From the NCBI GenBank assembly GCA_963814915.1, contig CAWFEI010000008.1, forward strand, positions 22,495-86,494: DNA of 64,000 nt, read 5' to 3'. Of this stretch, positions 26,097 to 34,254 are shown in pieces. Made by a program: the position numbers and the translations under genes. The notes under the pieces were generated by a model. The model was not told the DNA's origin. It made no database searches and saw only the letters and a list, made by a program, of their open reading frames with translations. The first letter of the stretch is position 1. Every line of letters starts with the position of its first letter. Origin of the DNA: VRUE01 sp963814915 (lineage in GTDB: Bacteria > Actinomycetota > Thermoleophilia > Solirubrobacterales > 70-9).

Positions 26097-26152
26097 CCAG
26101 ACGGGCCGGGCGGGCTCCGCTACCTTGCTCTACTTCCGTGTTCCAACCTGGG

Positions 26153-27394
26153 ATGAGACGAGCCGCAACGTTGCTGCCGGCGACGATCGCGCTGGCCCTA
26201 CTGGCCGCCGCGACGGCGAGCGGCGCGAGCAGAGCCTGCCAGGAGATGCGACACCGCCTCGTCTACGGCGGCGGTTCCGCAAGCGGGCTGCTGGTTGTCG
26301 ACGCGACCAATGGCAGGGTCGTCTGCGGACGGGCGGCGAAGCGGGCGCGGATCCTCGCCTCCAACACAAAGCTGTTCACGACCTCGACCGCGCTGGCGCG
26401 CTTCGGCCCCCGCTACCGGATCGCGACCAAGCTGCTCAGCGACGGCACGGTCAACGCCCGCGGGGTCCTGCGCGGCAGCCTCTACCTGCAGGGGGCCGGC
26501 GACCCGGCGCTCGGCGCGCCCTCCTTCTACAACCGCTACGGCGGCGGCGTCGGGACGAACCTCTTCGCGCTCAAGGCGCAGCTGCGGGCCGCGGGCGTGC
26601 GCCGGGTCACAGGCAGGCTGTTCGCCGACGACACCGTGTTCGACCGGGTGCGCGGAGTCGCCGACTCCGGCTACGCGACCAGCCCCTACGTGGGCCCGCT
26701 CTCCGGCCTCTCCTTCGACTCCGGCTACCGCGGCTCGATCGCGCAGGGCTTCTCCTCCGACCCGGCGACGCTCGCGGCGAAGAAGCTGTCGAGCGCGCTG
26801 CGCTCCGCCGGGGTGTCGATGCGCGCCCAAGTCGCCCGCGGACCCACCCCCGGCAGGGCGAAGCCGCTCGCCCTCGTGCACTCGCCGACGATGTCGCGGC
26901 TGGTCGAGGCGACCGCCGTCTACTCGAACAACTTCTTCGCCGAGATGCTGGCCAAGCTGCTCGGCGCTCGCTTCGGCGGCGCCGGCACGACCGCGGCGGG
27001 AACCGGCGTGGTCGAGCGCTTCGCCCGCGGCCACGGCTCCGGGATCCACGCCGTCGACGGCTCCGGCCTGAGCCGCGGCAACCGCGCCTCGCCGGCGCAG
27101 GTGGTCGGCCTGCTGAGGGCGATGCGTAAGACGCCGGTCGGCGATGAGTTCGTCCAGGACCTGGCCCTGACCGGCCACGAGGGCACCGTCGCCGACCGCA
27201 CACAGGGCACCGCGGCCTACGGCCGCTGCCGGACCAAGACCGGCACCCTGACCGGAGTCAGCGCGCTCTCCGGCTACTGCTTCAACCGCAGCGGCCGCAA
27301 GATGATCTTCTCGATCCTGATGAACGGCGTCGGCGACCTCTCGCTCGCCCACTACGAGCAGGACAAGATCGCCGGCGCGGTGGCCTCGTACTGA
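26153..27394 (+). CDS. dacB: D-alanyl-D-alanine carboxypeptidase/endopeptidase (PBP4, S13 family)
   Basis: 413 residues from ATG 26153 with a signal peptide (MRRAATLLPATIALALLAAA, then TASGAS). The three penicillin-binding motifs are SNTK (70-73, SxxK), YSNNF (about 256, SxN) and KTGT (about 361, KTG). It removes terminal D-Ala from, or cuts cross-links in, peptidoglycan outside the membrane. It is shorter than E. coli DacB and may lack one accessory domain. A GTG at 26139 is an alternative start. SurE follows 30 bases downstream. Confidence 0.9.
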   Translation: MRRAATLLPATIALALLAAATASGASRACQEMRHRLVYGGGSASGLLVVDATNGRVVCGRAAKRARILASNTKLFTTSTALARFGPRYRIATKLLSDGTVNARGVLRGSLYLQGAGDPALGAPSFYNRYGGGVGTNLFALKAQLRAAGVRRVTGRLFADDTVFDRVRGVADSGYATSPYVGPLSGLSFDSGYRGSIAQGFSSDPATLAAKKLSSALRSAGVSMRAQVARGPTPGRAKPLALVHSPTMSRLVEATAVYSNNFFAEMLAKLLGARFGGAGTTAAGTGVVERFARGHGSGIHAVDGSGLSRGNRASPAQVVGLLRAMRKTPVGDEFVQDLALTGHEGTVADRTQGTAAYGRCRTKTGTLTGVSALSGYCFNRSGRKMIFSILMNGVGDLSLAHYEQDKIAGAVASY

Positions 27395-27411
27395 ACGCCG
27401 CCCGCGCCACC

Positions 27412-27417
27412 TAGAAT
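27412..27417 (+). promoter_or_regulatory. Candidate -10 element, surE (leaderless)
   Basis: TAGAAT ends seven bases before GTG 27425, a clear -10-like hexamer in a G+C-rich gap. Confidence 0.5.
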
Positions 27418-27424
27418 CGACCCG

Positions 27425-28240
27425 GTGCGCGTTCTGCTGACCAACGACGACGGGATCTCGGCGCCCGGGCTGCAGGCCGCGCGCCGTGCTCTGCGCGAGA
27501 TCGACGGCGTCGAGGTCGACGTGGTCGCGCCGGACTCCAACCGCAGCGCCACGGCGCGCAGCATCACGACCCGCTCGCCGCTGAGCGTCGAGGAGGTCGA
27601 GTTCGGCGACGGCGATCGCGGCTATGCGACCGACGGCACCCCGGTCGACTGCGTGCGCTTCGCCGAGCTGGGCCTGGTCGGCCACCGGCCGGACCTGATC
27701 GTCTCCGGGATCAACCACGGCGCCAACCTCGGCGACGACATCACCTACTCGGGCACGGTCGCCGCCGCCTTTGAGGGAATCGTGCTCGGCATCCCGGCGA
27801 TCGCGATCTCCCAGCAGTCCTCGGGCGGTGGCATGGGCTACGTCAGCGGCCGCTTCGAGTTCGGCATCGCCGCCGCCTTCGCCGCCGAGCTGGTTGCCGG
27901 GCTGGAGGACGAGCCGATCCCACCGAAGACGCTGATCAACGTCAACTGCCCTGCCGGCGAGCCGAACGGGGTCGAAGTGACCAAGCTGGGCAAACGCGTC
28001 TACAACGACGAGCTGAAGCTGGTCGGAGAGGACGAGGACAGCAGGCGCAAGCGTTATGAGATCTACGGCTGGCAGCCCGGCTTCGAGGAGGTCGACGGGA
28101 CCGACCTGATGGCCGTCTCGCAGGGGCGGATCGCGGTCACGCCGATCCACTTCGACCTCACCGACCACGGCGGCATCGAGCGGCTGCGCGGCTGGGGCTT
28201 CGAGCGGATGCTTGCCGAGAGCCTTCCTTCATCGGTGTGA
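27425..28240 (+). CDS. surE: 5'/3'-nucleotidase SurE
   Basis: 271 residues. SurE hallmarks are all present: the N-terminal metal site LLTNDDGISAPGL, the GYATDGTPVDCVRF segment, and the SGINHGANLGDDITYSGTV core. The enzyme dephosphorylates nucleoside monophosphates with a divalent metal. The stop overlaps the ligA start (GTGA), so ligA is probably coupled to surE. The mRNA is probably leaderless, as TAGAAT ends seven bases before the GTG. Confidence 0.95.
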   Translation: MRVLLTNDDGISAPGLQAARRALREIDGVEVDVVAPDSNRSATARSITTRSPLSVEEVEFGDGDRGYATDGTPVDCVRFAELGLVGHRPDLIVSGINHGANLGDDITYSGTVAAAFEGIVLGIPAIAISQQSSGGGMGYVSGRFEFGIAAAFAAELVAGLEDEPIPPKTLINVNCPAGEPNGVEVTKLGKRVYNDELKLVGEDEDSRRKRYEIYGWQPGFEEVDGTDLMAVSQGRIAVTPIHFDLTDHGGIERLRGWGFERMLAESLPSSV

Positions 28241-30252
28241 GCGCGGCGGCCGACGAGAGGCGCGCGGCGGAGCTGCGCCGAGCGCTGGCCGGGCACAACC
28301 ACCGCTACTACGTGCTCGACGACCCGACGATCGGCGACGACGAGTACGACGCGCTGCTCGACGAGCTGCGCGCGATCGAGGCCGACAACCCGCAACTGCG
28401 CACGCCCGACTCGCCCACCCAGCGGGTCGGCGCGCCGCCGCTGGAGCGCTTCGAGCAGGTCGAGCACACCGAGCAGATGCTCTCGCTGGCCAACGCGCGC
28501 AGCGAGGAGGAGCTGCGCGCCTGGGAGACGCGCGTGCGCAACCACCTCAAGCGGCTCGACATCAGCGCCGCGGAGTTCAGCTACACGACCGAGCCGAAGA
28601 TCGACGGCCTGGCGATCACGCTGACCTACGAGAACGGCGTGCTGAGCCGCGGCGCGACGCGAGGCGACGGGCGGATCGGCGAGGACGTGACCCGCAACCT
28701 GCGCACGATCGGGGCGATCCCGCTGAGCATCGACGATGCCCCCGAGCTGGTCGAAGTGCGCGGCGAGGCCTACCTGCCGATCGCCGCCTTCAGGGCCCTC
28801 AACGAGCGGCGCGCCGAGGCGGGCGAGCCGACCTTCGCCAATCCGCGTAACTCCGCCGCGGGCTCGATCCGCCAGCTCGACCCCGCGCTCGCCGCCGAAC
28901 GGCCGCTCTCGACCTGGATCTACGGCCTCGGCGCGGCGCCCGGGCTCGACCTCGCCACCCACATGGACGAGGTCGAATGGCTCGGCGAGCGCGGCTTCAG
29001 GGTCAACCCCGACTCCGAGCATCACGCGGATATCGACTCGGTGGTCGAGCACTGCCGCTGGTGGGAGGAGCGGCGCGAGCAGCTCGACTACGAGATCGAC
29101 GGAGTCGTGGTCAAGATCGACGAGCGGGCCCTGTGGCGGGAGCTGGGCGTGGTCGGGCGCGAGCCGCGCTGGGCGATCGCATGGAAGTTCGCGCCGACGA
29201 CGGCGACGACGAAGATGAGCCGCGTGGTCTGGAACGTCGGCCGCACCGGCCACCTGGTGCCCTTCGCGATGCTCGAGCCGGTCCACGTCGGCGGCGTCAC
29301 GGTCACCACCGCCACGCTCCACAACGAGGAGGACCTGGCGCGCAAGGACGTGCGCGAGGGCGACGAGGTGGTCGTGATGCGGGCGGGCGACGTCATCCCC
29401 CAGGTGGTCTCGCCGAAGCTGCCGCGGCAGAACCCCCGGGCGCGCAAGCCGAAGCCACCGAAGGAGTGCCCGGCGTGCGGGACTCCGACCGAGAAGCAGG
29501 ACGGCGTGTTCACGATCTGCCCCAATCGCACCGGCTGCCCCGGCCAGTCCTTCCAGCACGTCAAGCACTTCGTCAGCCGCGGCGCGATGGACATCGACGG
29601 GCTCGGCGAAAAGCAGGCGCTGCGCTTCCTCGAGGAAGGCCAGATCACCGACGTCGCCGACATCTACGAGCTCGACGAGGCGCGACTGGCGGGCCTGGAG
29701 GGCTTTGGCGAGGTCTCGGCCCGCAACCTGCTGGCGGCGATCGACGCGTCCCGCTCGCGGCCGTTCAAACGCGTCCTCTACGCGCTCGGCCTGCCGGGCG
29801 TCGGCGCGGTCACCGCCGAGGCGCTGGCCGACCACTTCGGCTCGATCGACGCCCTGCGCGAAGCTGACCCCGAGCAAATCGAGCAGGCCGAGGGCGTCGG
29901 GCCGGTGATGGCCGTCCAGATCGCGGAGTCGCTCGCCGACGAGCCGACCTGGGCGCTGGTCGAGAAGCTGCGCGAGAAGGGGCTGCGGCTCGAGCAGGAC
30001 GCCTCCGAACGACGCGCCGAGGGCGGCCCGTTGGAGGGCAAGACCCTGGTCCTCACCGGCACCCTGCCGGAGCTGACCCGGGAGGAGGCGGCTGCCCTGA
30101 TCAAGGCGGCCGGGGGCAAGGTGGTCAACTCGGTCTCCAAGAAGACCGACTACGTCGTCGCGGGCGAGAGCCCCGGCTCGAAGCTGGCCAAGGCGGAGAA
30201 GTTCGAGACCGAGATCCTCGACGAGGCCGGCCTGCGGAAGCTGCTGGGTTGA
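28237..30252 (+). CDS. ligA: NAD-dependent DNA ligase LigA
   Basis: 671 residues, standard length. The N-terminal Ia domain contacts NMN (NHRYYVLDDPTIGDDEYDAL). The adenylated lysine is in TEPKIDGLAITL (about residue 121). The OB fold, a Cys4 zinc finger (CPACG and CPNRTGC), helix-hairpin-helix repeats (GLPGVGAVTAEALADHFGSI) and a C-terminal BRCT domain (LEGKTLVLTGTLPELTRE) follow. It seals nicks in duplex DNA during replication and repair. The stop touches the first 91-bp palindromic element, which lies between ligA and the convergent truA. Confidence 0.96.
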   Translation: MSAAADERRAAELRRALAGHNHRYYVLDDPTIGDDEYDALLDELRAIEADNPQLRTPDSPTQRVGAPPLERFEQVEHTEQMLSLANARSEEELRAWETRVRNHLKRLDISAAEFSYTTEPKIDGLAITLTYENGVLSRGATRGDGRIGEDVTRNLRTIGAIPLSIDDAPELVEVRGEAYLPIAAFRALNERRAEAGEPTFANPRNSAAGSIRQLDPALAAERPLSTWIYGLGAAPGLDLATHMDEVEWLGERGFRVNPDSEHHADIDSVVEHCRWWEERREQLDYEIDGVVVKIDERALWRELGVVGREPRWAIAWKFAPTTATTKMSRVVWNVGRTGHLVPFAMLEPVHVGGVTVTTATLHNEEDLARKDVREGDEVVVMRAGDVIPQVVSPKLPRQNPRARKPKPPKECPACGTPTEKQDGVFTICPNRTGCPGQSFQHVKHFVSRGAMDIDGLGEKQALRFLEEGQITDVADIYELDEARLAGLEGFGEVSARNLLAAIDASRSRPFKRVLYALGLPGVGAVTAEALADHFGSIDALREADPEQIEQAEGVGPVMAVQIAESLADEPTWALVEKLREKGLRLEQDASERRAEGGPLEGKTLVLTGTLPELTREEAAALIKAAGGKVVNSVSKKTDYVVAGESPGSKLAKAEKFETEILDEAGLRKLLG

Positions 30253-30343
30253 GGAGGAGGGGGACCCTCCCGCCCCGACAATCGGCGACCTAATTAGGTC
30301 GCCGATTTGAGTATCCGCCGGTTCGGGAGGGTCCCCCTCCTCC
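30253..30343 (+). repeat. 91-bp double-palindromic element, copy 1
   Basis: Outer arms GGAGGAGGGGGACCCTCCCG (30253-30272) and its exact complement (30324-30343). An inner 28-bp perfect palindrome (30280-30307) has arms AATCGGCGACC and GGTCGCCGATT around TAATTA. Unequal spacers CCCCGAC (7) and TGAGTATCCGCCGGTT (16) give direction. It starts one base after the ligA stop and ends two bases before the truA stop. It can act as a bidirectional terminator, but has no T-run. Its inverted partner is at 31105-31195. Confidence 0.9.
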
Positions 30344-30345
30344 CT

Positions 30346-31077
30346 TCAGTAGCTGACCTTCTCCAGGTACAAGCCGTGGGCTGCCGCTGTGTCGCCCGCA
30401 GCGCTGCGCGGAGCGCCGGTGAGTAGCTGCGTGAAGCTGTCCAGGGTTCGGCGGTCCCTTCCCACCTCCAGCATCGTGCCGACCAGGACGCGGACCATGT
30501 TGCGCATGAACGAGTCCGCGGTGATCGTGAACTCGAGCACGTCGCCCGCGTGCCCCCAGGCGGCCGCAGCGACGTCGCGCTCAAAGCGGACGTGGTCGGT
30601 CTGGGTCGGCGTGAAGGCCGTGAAGTCGTGCGTGCCGGGGAGGGCGGCCGCGCAGGCCTGTAGCGCCTCCGGGTCGAGCCGGTAGGGCCACCAGAGGGCG
30701 CGGCCCCGCTCCAGGGGGCTGGGTGAGCCACGGGCCAGCACCCGGTAGCGGTAGCTGCGCGATTTGGCGCTGCCGCGCGCGTCGAACCCGTCGTCGACGA
30801 CCGTGGCCGCGGTCACCGTGAGATCGTCGGGCCCGAGCCCGTTGAGGCGCCGCGCCAGGTCGCCTTTTATCTCCGCCGAGGTCGCGAAGCTGGCCACCTG
30901 CCCGCGAGCGTGGACGCCGGTGTCGGTTCGCCCGGCCACGGTGAGCCGCACCTGCTCGCGCAGCACGGTCGCCAAGGCCGCCTCCAGCTCCCCCTGCACC
31001 GTGCGCAGACCTGGCTGCTCCGCCCAGCCCTTGAAGCTCCCCCCGTCGTACTCGATATCCAATCGAACCTTGGTCAT
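30346..31077 (-). CDS. truA: tRNA pseudouridine(38-40) synthase TruA
   Basis: 243 residues from ATG 31077. VRLDIEYDGGSFKGWAEQPG opens the TruA fold, and GRTDTGVHARGQVASF carries the catalytic aspartate. TFMRNMV is read as SFMRNMVRVLVGTMLEVGRD near the C-terminus. It makes pseudouridine in the anticodon stem-loop of tRNAs. In many actinobacteria truA follows rplQ, as here, but the gene is bracketed by two 91-bp palindromic elements. GATACT ends seven bases before the ATG, suggesting its own leaderless transcript. Confidence 0.94.
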   Translation of the reverse strand: MTKVRLDIEYDGGSFKGWAEQPGLRTVQGELEAALATVLREQVRLTVAGRTDTGVHARGQVASFATSAEIKGDLARRLNGLGPDDLTVTAATVVDDGFDARGSAKSRSYRYRVLARGSPSPLERGRALWWPYRLDPEALQACAAALPGTHDFTAFTPTQTDHVRFERDVAAAAWGHAGDVLEFTITADSFMRNMVRVLVGTMLEVGRDRRTLDSFTQLLTGAPRSAAGDTAAAHGLYLEKVSY

Positions 31078-31084
31078 TGCGAGC

Positions 31085-31090
31085 AGTATC
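31085..31090 (-). promoter_or_regulatory. Candidate -10 element, truA (leaderless)
   Basis: GATACT on the minus strand ends seven bases before ATG 31077. It lies between the second 91-bp element and truA. Confidence 0.4.
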
Positions 31091-31104
31091 CAACCCTTGA
31101 GCAA

Positions 31105-31195
31105 GGAGGAGGGGGACCCTCCCGAACCGGCGGATACTCAAAACGGCGGTCTAATTAGACCGCCGTTTGTCGGGGCGGGAGGGTCCCCCTCCTCC
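31105..31195 (-). repeat. 91-bp double-palindromic element, copy 2 (inverted)
   Basis: Reverse complement of copy 1 over all flank and spacer bases: outer arms at 31105-31124 and 31176-31195, 16- and 7-base spacers identical. Only the inner palindrome differs: arms AAACGGCGGTC (31141-31151) and GACCGCCGTTT (31158-31168) around the same TAATTA. The three changes per arm are exactly compensated. It ends two bases before the rplQ stop. Confidence 0.9.
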
Positions 31196-31197
31196 CC

Positions 31198-31551
31198 CTA
31201 AACCAGCTCGAGGTAAACCATCTCCGTGGAGTCCGACCGCCTGGGGCCGAGCTTGACAATCCGCGTGTAGCCGCCGGGGCGCTCGGTGTAGCGCGGCGCG
31301 ACCTCCTCGAACAGCTTGTGCACGATGAACTTGTCGTTGTGCAGAGTCGAGAGCGCCTGCCGCCGCGCGTGCAGGTCGCCGCGCTTGGCGAGTGTGATCA
31401 GCTGCTCGACCTCGGGCTTGACCGCCTTTGCCTTGGCCTGGCTGGTCTTGATCCGCTCGTGCTCGATCAGCTGCTTGGAGAGGTTCGAGAGCAGCGACTC
31501 GCGATGCGACGCGTCGCGGCTGAGTTTGTTGCGCTTCTTGCGGTGCCGCAT
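31198..31551 (-). CDS. rplQ: 50S ribosomal protein L17
   Basis: 117 residues, typical length. MRHRKKRNKLSRDASHRESL is a clear bL17 N-terminus, and GGYTRIVKLGPRRSD the conserved C-terminal motif. L17 binds 23S rRNA near the exit tunnel. It is the last ribosomal gene of the alpha block, 32 bases downstream of rpoA, and is followed by a 91-bp palindromic element that may end the operon. Confidence 0.97.
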   Translation of the reverse strand: MRHRKKRNKLSRDASHRESLLSNLSKQLIEHERIKTSQAKAKAVKPEVEQLITLAKRGDLHARRQALSTLHNDKFIVHKLFEEVAPRYTERPGGYTRIVKLGPRRSDSTEMVYLELV

Positions 31552-31583
31552 CGGTCTCTCGCTCTCTTCCTCGGGGCCTCTGC

Positions 31584-32579
31584 CTAGTCCTGGCTCAGAT
31601 CGAGGCCGCGGGACTGCAGTGTCTCGATAACTTCATCGATCGACTTGGAGCCGAAGTTGGGGATCGCGTTCAGCTCGGAACGCGTCTTGCGGACGAGGTC
31701 GCCCACGGTCTGCACCCCCGCCCGCTTGAGGCAGTTGTAGGAACGCACGCCGAGCTCCAGCTCCTCGATCAGGATCTCGTCGAGACCGTTGTTGGCGGCG
31801 ACTCCACCGCCGTCGCCCCCGGCCACGGCGGAAAGGCCGTCGCCGCCGGCGAGGGCCGGCGCGACCGCTTCGCGCGCGGTCAGCTCCTCGACCCGGTCGG
31901 CGTCGGTGAAGATCGCCAGGGTCTTGATCAGGATCTCCGAGGCCTCACGCAGTGCCGCGGCGGGCTCAATCGAGCCGTCGGTCTCGATCTCCAGGGTCAG
32001 TTTGTCGAAGTCGGTGCGCTGGCCGACACGGGCTGTGGCGACCGCGTAGGAAGCGCGCCGGATCGGCGAGAAGATCGAGTCGATCGGGATCACGCCGATC
32101 GGCTGGTCGTCGGACTTGTTCTCCTCCGCCGGCGAGTAGCCGCGGCCGCGGCCGATCGTCAGGTAGACCTCGAGCTTGGTTTTCTTCTCCAGGGTCGCGA
32201 TCGGGGCGTCGGGGTTGAGGATCTCGACGCCCGAGGGCAGGTCGATGTCCTTCGCCTTGATCTCACCCGGGCCGGTGGCGACCAAGGGCGCCTCGACCTC
32301 GTCGGCGTCGGTGTGCATGCGGACGACGAGGTCCTTCAAGTTGAGCACGATGTCGGTGACGTCCTCTTTGACGCCGGGCACGCTGGAAAACTCGTGCGAG
32401 ACGCCCTCGATCCGCACGCTGGTCACGGCGGCGCCGCCCAGCGAGGAGAGCAGGACGCGGCGCAGGCTGTTGCCGAAGGTGTAGCCGAAGCCCTTGTCGA
32501 GGGGCTCGATCGTGAACGTGCCGCGGCGGTCGTCCGCCGTGTCTGCGGTTATCCGAGGGACCTGAAAGTCAGTGGTCAT
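31584..32579 (-). CDS. rpoA: RNA polymerase alpha subunit
   Basis: 331 residues. The N-terminal domain (FTIEPLDKGFGYTFGNSLRR, ALLSSLGG region with GAAVTSVRIEGVSHEFSSV) dimerises and assembles the core. The C-terminal domain (ELELGVRSYNCLKRAGVQTV, IPNFGSKSIDEVIETL) contacts UP elements and activators. The linker (about 230-265) is Ala/Gly-rich and somewhat long. It lies between rpsD and rplQ as in the standard alpha operon. Confidence 0.97.
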   Translation of the reverse strand: MTTDFQVPRITADTADDRRGTFTIEPLDKGFGYTFGNSLRRVLLSSLGGAAVTSVRIEGVSHEFSSVPGVKEDVTDIVLNLKDLVVRMHTDADEVEAPLVATGPGEIKAKDIDLPSGVEILNPDAPIATLEKKTKLEVYLTIGRGRGYSPAEENKSDDQPIGVIPIDSIFSPIRRASYAVATARVGQRTDFDKLTLEIETDGSIEPAAALREASEILIKTLAIFTDADRVEELTAREAVAPALAGGDGLSAVAGGDGGGVAANNGLDEILIEELELGVRSYNCLKRAGVQTVGDLVRKTRSELNAIPNFGSKSIDEVIETLQSRGLDLSQD

Positions 32580-32619
32580 GAGTTCCTTGCGTATGGGTGT
32601 GTCAGAAATCGGGCCCGGA

Positions 32620-33240
32620 CTACTTGGAGTACAGCTCGACGATCAGCTGCTCCTGCACCGGCGCCGAGATCTCAGCGCGCTCCGGGTAGCGCAGGACCTT
32701 GGCGGTGAGCGAGTCGTGGTCGGCCTGCAGCCAGGCCGGCACGGTCGAGACGAGCTCGGTCGCTTTGCGAATCGTGTCGGTGGCCGCCGATCCGGACTTG
32801 ATCGAGATCACGTCCTCGGGGCGCACCTGGTAAGAGGGGACGTCGACGCGGCGGCCGTTGACCTGCCAGTGCCCGTGGCGGACAAGCTGGCGGGCCTGGC
32901 GCCGCGAGGCGGCGAAGCCGAGGCGCACGAGGACGTTGTCGAGGCGGGACTCGAGCAGGCGCAGGAGGTTCTCGCCGGTGACGCCGTCCTGGCGCGAGGC
33001 TTTGTCGTAATAGGCGCGGAACTGGCCCTCGAGCACCTGGTAGTAGCGACGCGTCTTCTGCTTCTCGCGCAGCTGCACGCGGTACTCGGACTGGCGCATC
33101 CGCCCGCGGCCGTGCTCGCCCGGCGGGTAGGAGCGGCGCTCGACGCCGCACTTGTCGGTGAAGCAGCGCTCGCCCTTGAGAAAGAGCTTCTGGCCCTCGC
33201 GGCGGCACTGCTTGCACTGGGCCGAGGTGTCGCGCGCCAT
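32620..33240 (-). CDS. rpsD: 30S ribosomal protein S4
   Basis: 206 residues. It is the zinc-type S4: N-terminal Cys at CKQC, then C and C around ERCFTDKCGVERR. The S4 RNA-binding domain follows (LESRLDNVLVRLGFAASRRQ, ARQLVRHGHWQVNGRRVD). S4 nucleates 30S body assembly. The start codon overlaps the rpsK stop by one base, indicating tight coupling. Confidence 0.97.
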   Translation of the reverse strand: MARDTSAQCKQCRREGQKLFLKGERCFTDKCGVERRSYPPGEHGRGRMRQSEYRVQLREKQKTRRYYQVLEGQFRAYYDKASRQDGVTGENLLRLLESRLDNVLVRLGFAASRRQARQLVRHGHWQVNGRRVDVPSYQVRPEDVISIKSGSAATDTIRKATELVSTVPAWLQADHDSLTAKVLRYPERAEISAPVQEQLIVELYSK

Positions 33241-33641
33241 TAGACCCGCCTCCGCTTTTTCGGCCGGCAGCCGTTGTGGGCCTGCGGAGAAACGTCCTTG
33301 ACCGTGGTCACGTCGAGTCCGGCGGCCTGCAGCGAGCGGATCGCCGTCTCGCGGCCCGAGCCGGCGCCCTTGGCGAAGACCTCGACTTTTTCGAGGCCGT
33401 GCTCCATGCCCTTCTTGGCTGCCGCGTCGGCGGTCACCTGGGCGGCGAACGGAGTCGACTTGCGCGAGCCTTTGAAGCCGACCGAGCCGGCCGACTCCCA
33501 GGCGATCACGTTGCCCTGCGGGTCGGTCAGCGTGACGATCGTGTTGTTGAAGGAAGTCTTGATGTGGGCCTGGCCGTAGGCGATGTTCTTTTTCACCCGG
33601 CGGCGGGTGCGCCCTTTGGCCTGTTTTTTCGCTGCTGCCAT
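33240..33641 (-). CDS. rpsK: 30S ribosomal protein S11
   Basis: 133 residues. The N-terminus is Lys/Arg-rich. AHIKTSFNNTIVTLTDPQGN and GAGSGRETAIRSLQAAGLDV are diagnostic of uS11, and the end NGCRPKKRRRV is standard. It lies on the 30S platform near the E site. The gene sits 13 bases after rpsM and overlaps rpsD by one base. Confidence 0.97.
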   Translation of the reverse strand: MAAAKKQAKGRTRRRVKKNIAYGQAHIKTSFNNTIVTLTDPQGNVIAWESAGSVGFKGSRKSTPFAAQVTADAAAKKGMEHGLEKVEVFAKGAGSGRETAIRSLQAAGLDVTTVKDVSPQAHNGCRPKKRRRV

Positions 33642-33654
33642 CCCCGCTCCGTCC

Positions 33655-34026
33655 TTACGCCTTGCGCCTGCCGGCGACGCTCATCCGGCGCGGGCCCTTG
33701 CGGCCGCGCGCGTTGGTCTTCGTCCGCTGCCCGCGGACCGGCAGTCCGCGTCGGTGGCGCAGCCCCCGGTAGGAACCGATCTCCATCAGCCGTTTGACGT
33801 CCTGCGAGCGATCGCGCCGCAGGTCGCCCTCGACCTCGCGCTGCTCGACCGCCTCGCGCAGTTTCACGACCTCTTCCTCGGTCAGATCCTTGACCGGCGT
33901 GTTCGGGTCGATCTTGGTCTCCGCGAGGATGTCCTGAGCGGTCGAGCGGCCGATGCCGAAGATGTAGGTGAGCCCGATCTCGACCCGCTTGTTTACCGGG
34001 ATGTTGATCCCTGCGATTCGCGCCAT
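33655..34026 (-). CDS. rpsM: 30S ribosomal protein S13
   Basis: 123 residues. MARIAGINIPVNKRVEIGLT and TYIFGIGRSTAQDILAE form the helix-two-turn-helix head. RGLRHRRGLPVRGQRTKTNA is the conserved rRNA/tRNA-contacting C-terminal stretch. It bridges the 30S head to 50S. It lies three bases downstream of rpmJ. Confidence 0.97.
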   Translation of the reverse strand: MARIAGINIPVNKRVEIGLTYIFGIGRSTAQDILAETKIDPNTPVKDLTEEEVVKLREAVEQREVEGDLRRDRSQDVKRLMEIGSYRGLRHRRGLPVRGQRTKTNARGRKGPRRMSVAGRRKA

Positions 34027-34029
34027 CGA

Positions 34030-34143
34030 TCAGCCCTGCCGCTGCTTGTGGCGCGGGTTTTGGCAGATCACGAGGACCGCGCCGTTGCGGCGGATCACCT
34101 TGCACTTTTCGCACATCGGCTTTACGGAAGCTCGGACCTTCAT
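34030..34143 (-). CDS. rpmJ: 50S ribosomal protein L36
   Basis: A 37-residue gene. It reads MKVRASVKPMCEKCKVIRRN followed by GAVLVICQNPRHKQRQG. The zinc ribbon has CEKC, a third Cys in VICQ and His in PRHKQ, so it is the zinc-binding form. No infA precedes it, although infA commonly lies between map and rpmJ in bacteria of this type. Confidence 0.97.
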   Translation of the reverse strand: MKVRASVKPMCEKCKVIRRNGAVLVICQNPRHKQRQG

Positions 34144-34254
34144 CGCTCCGGTGTTCGTCTCGACTACAGGACTCCCGCTCGCCCCATGAATCGGGCAGGC
34201 AGGCAACAAACGGCCCTCTGGGCCGACCGGGAAAGATAGCAGGGGACGCGTCTT

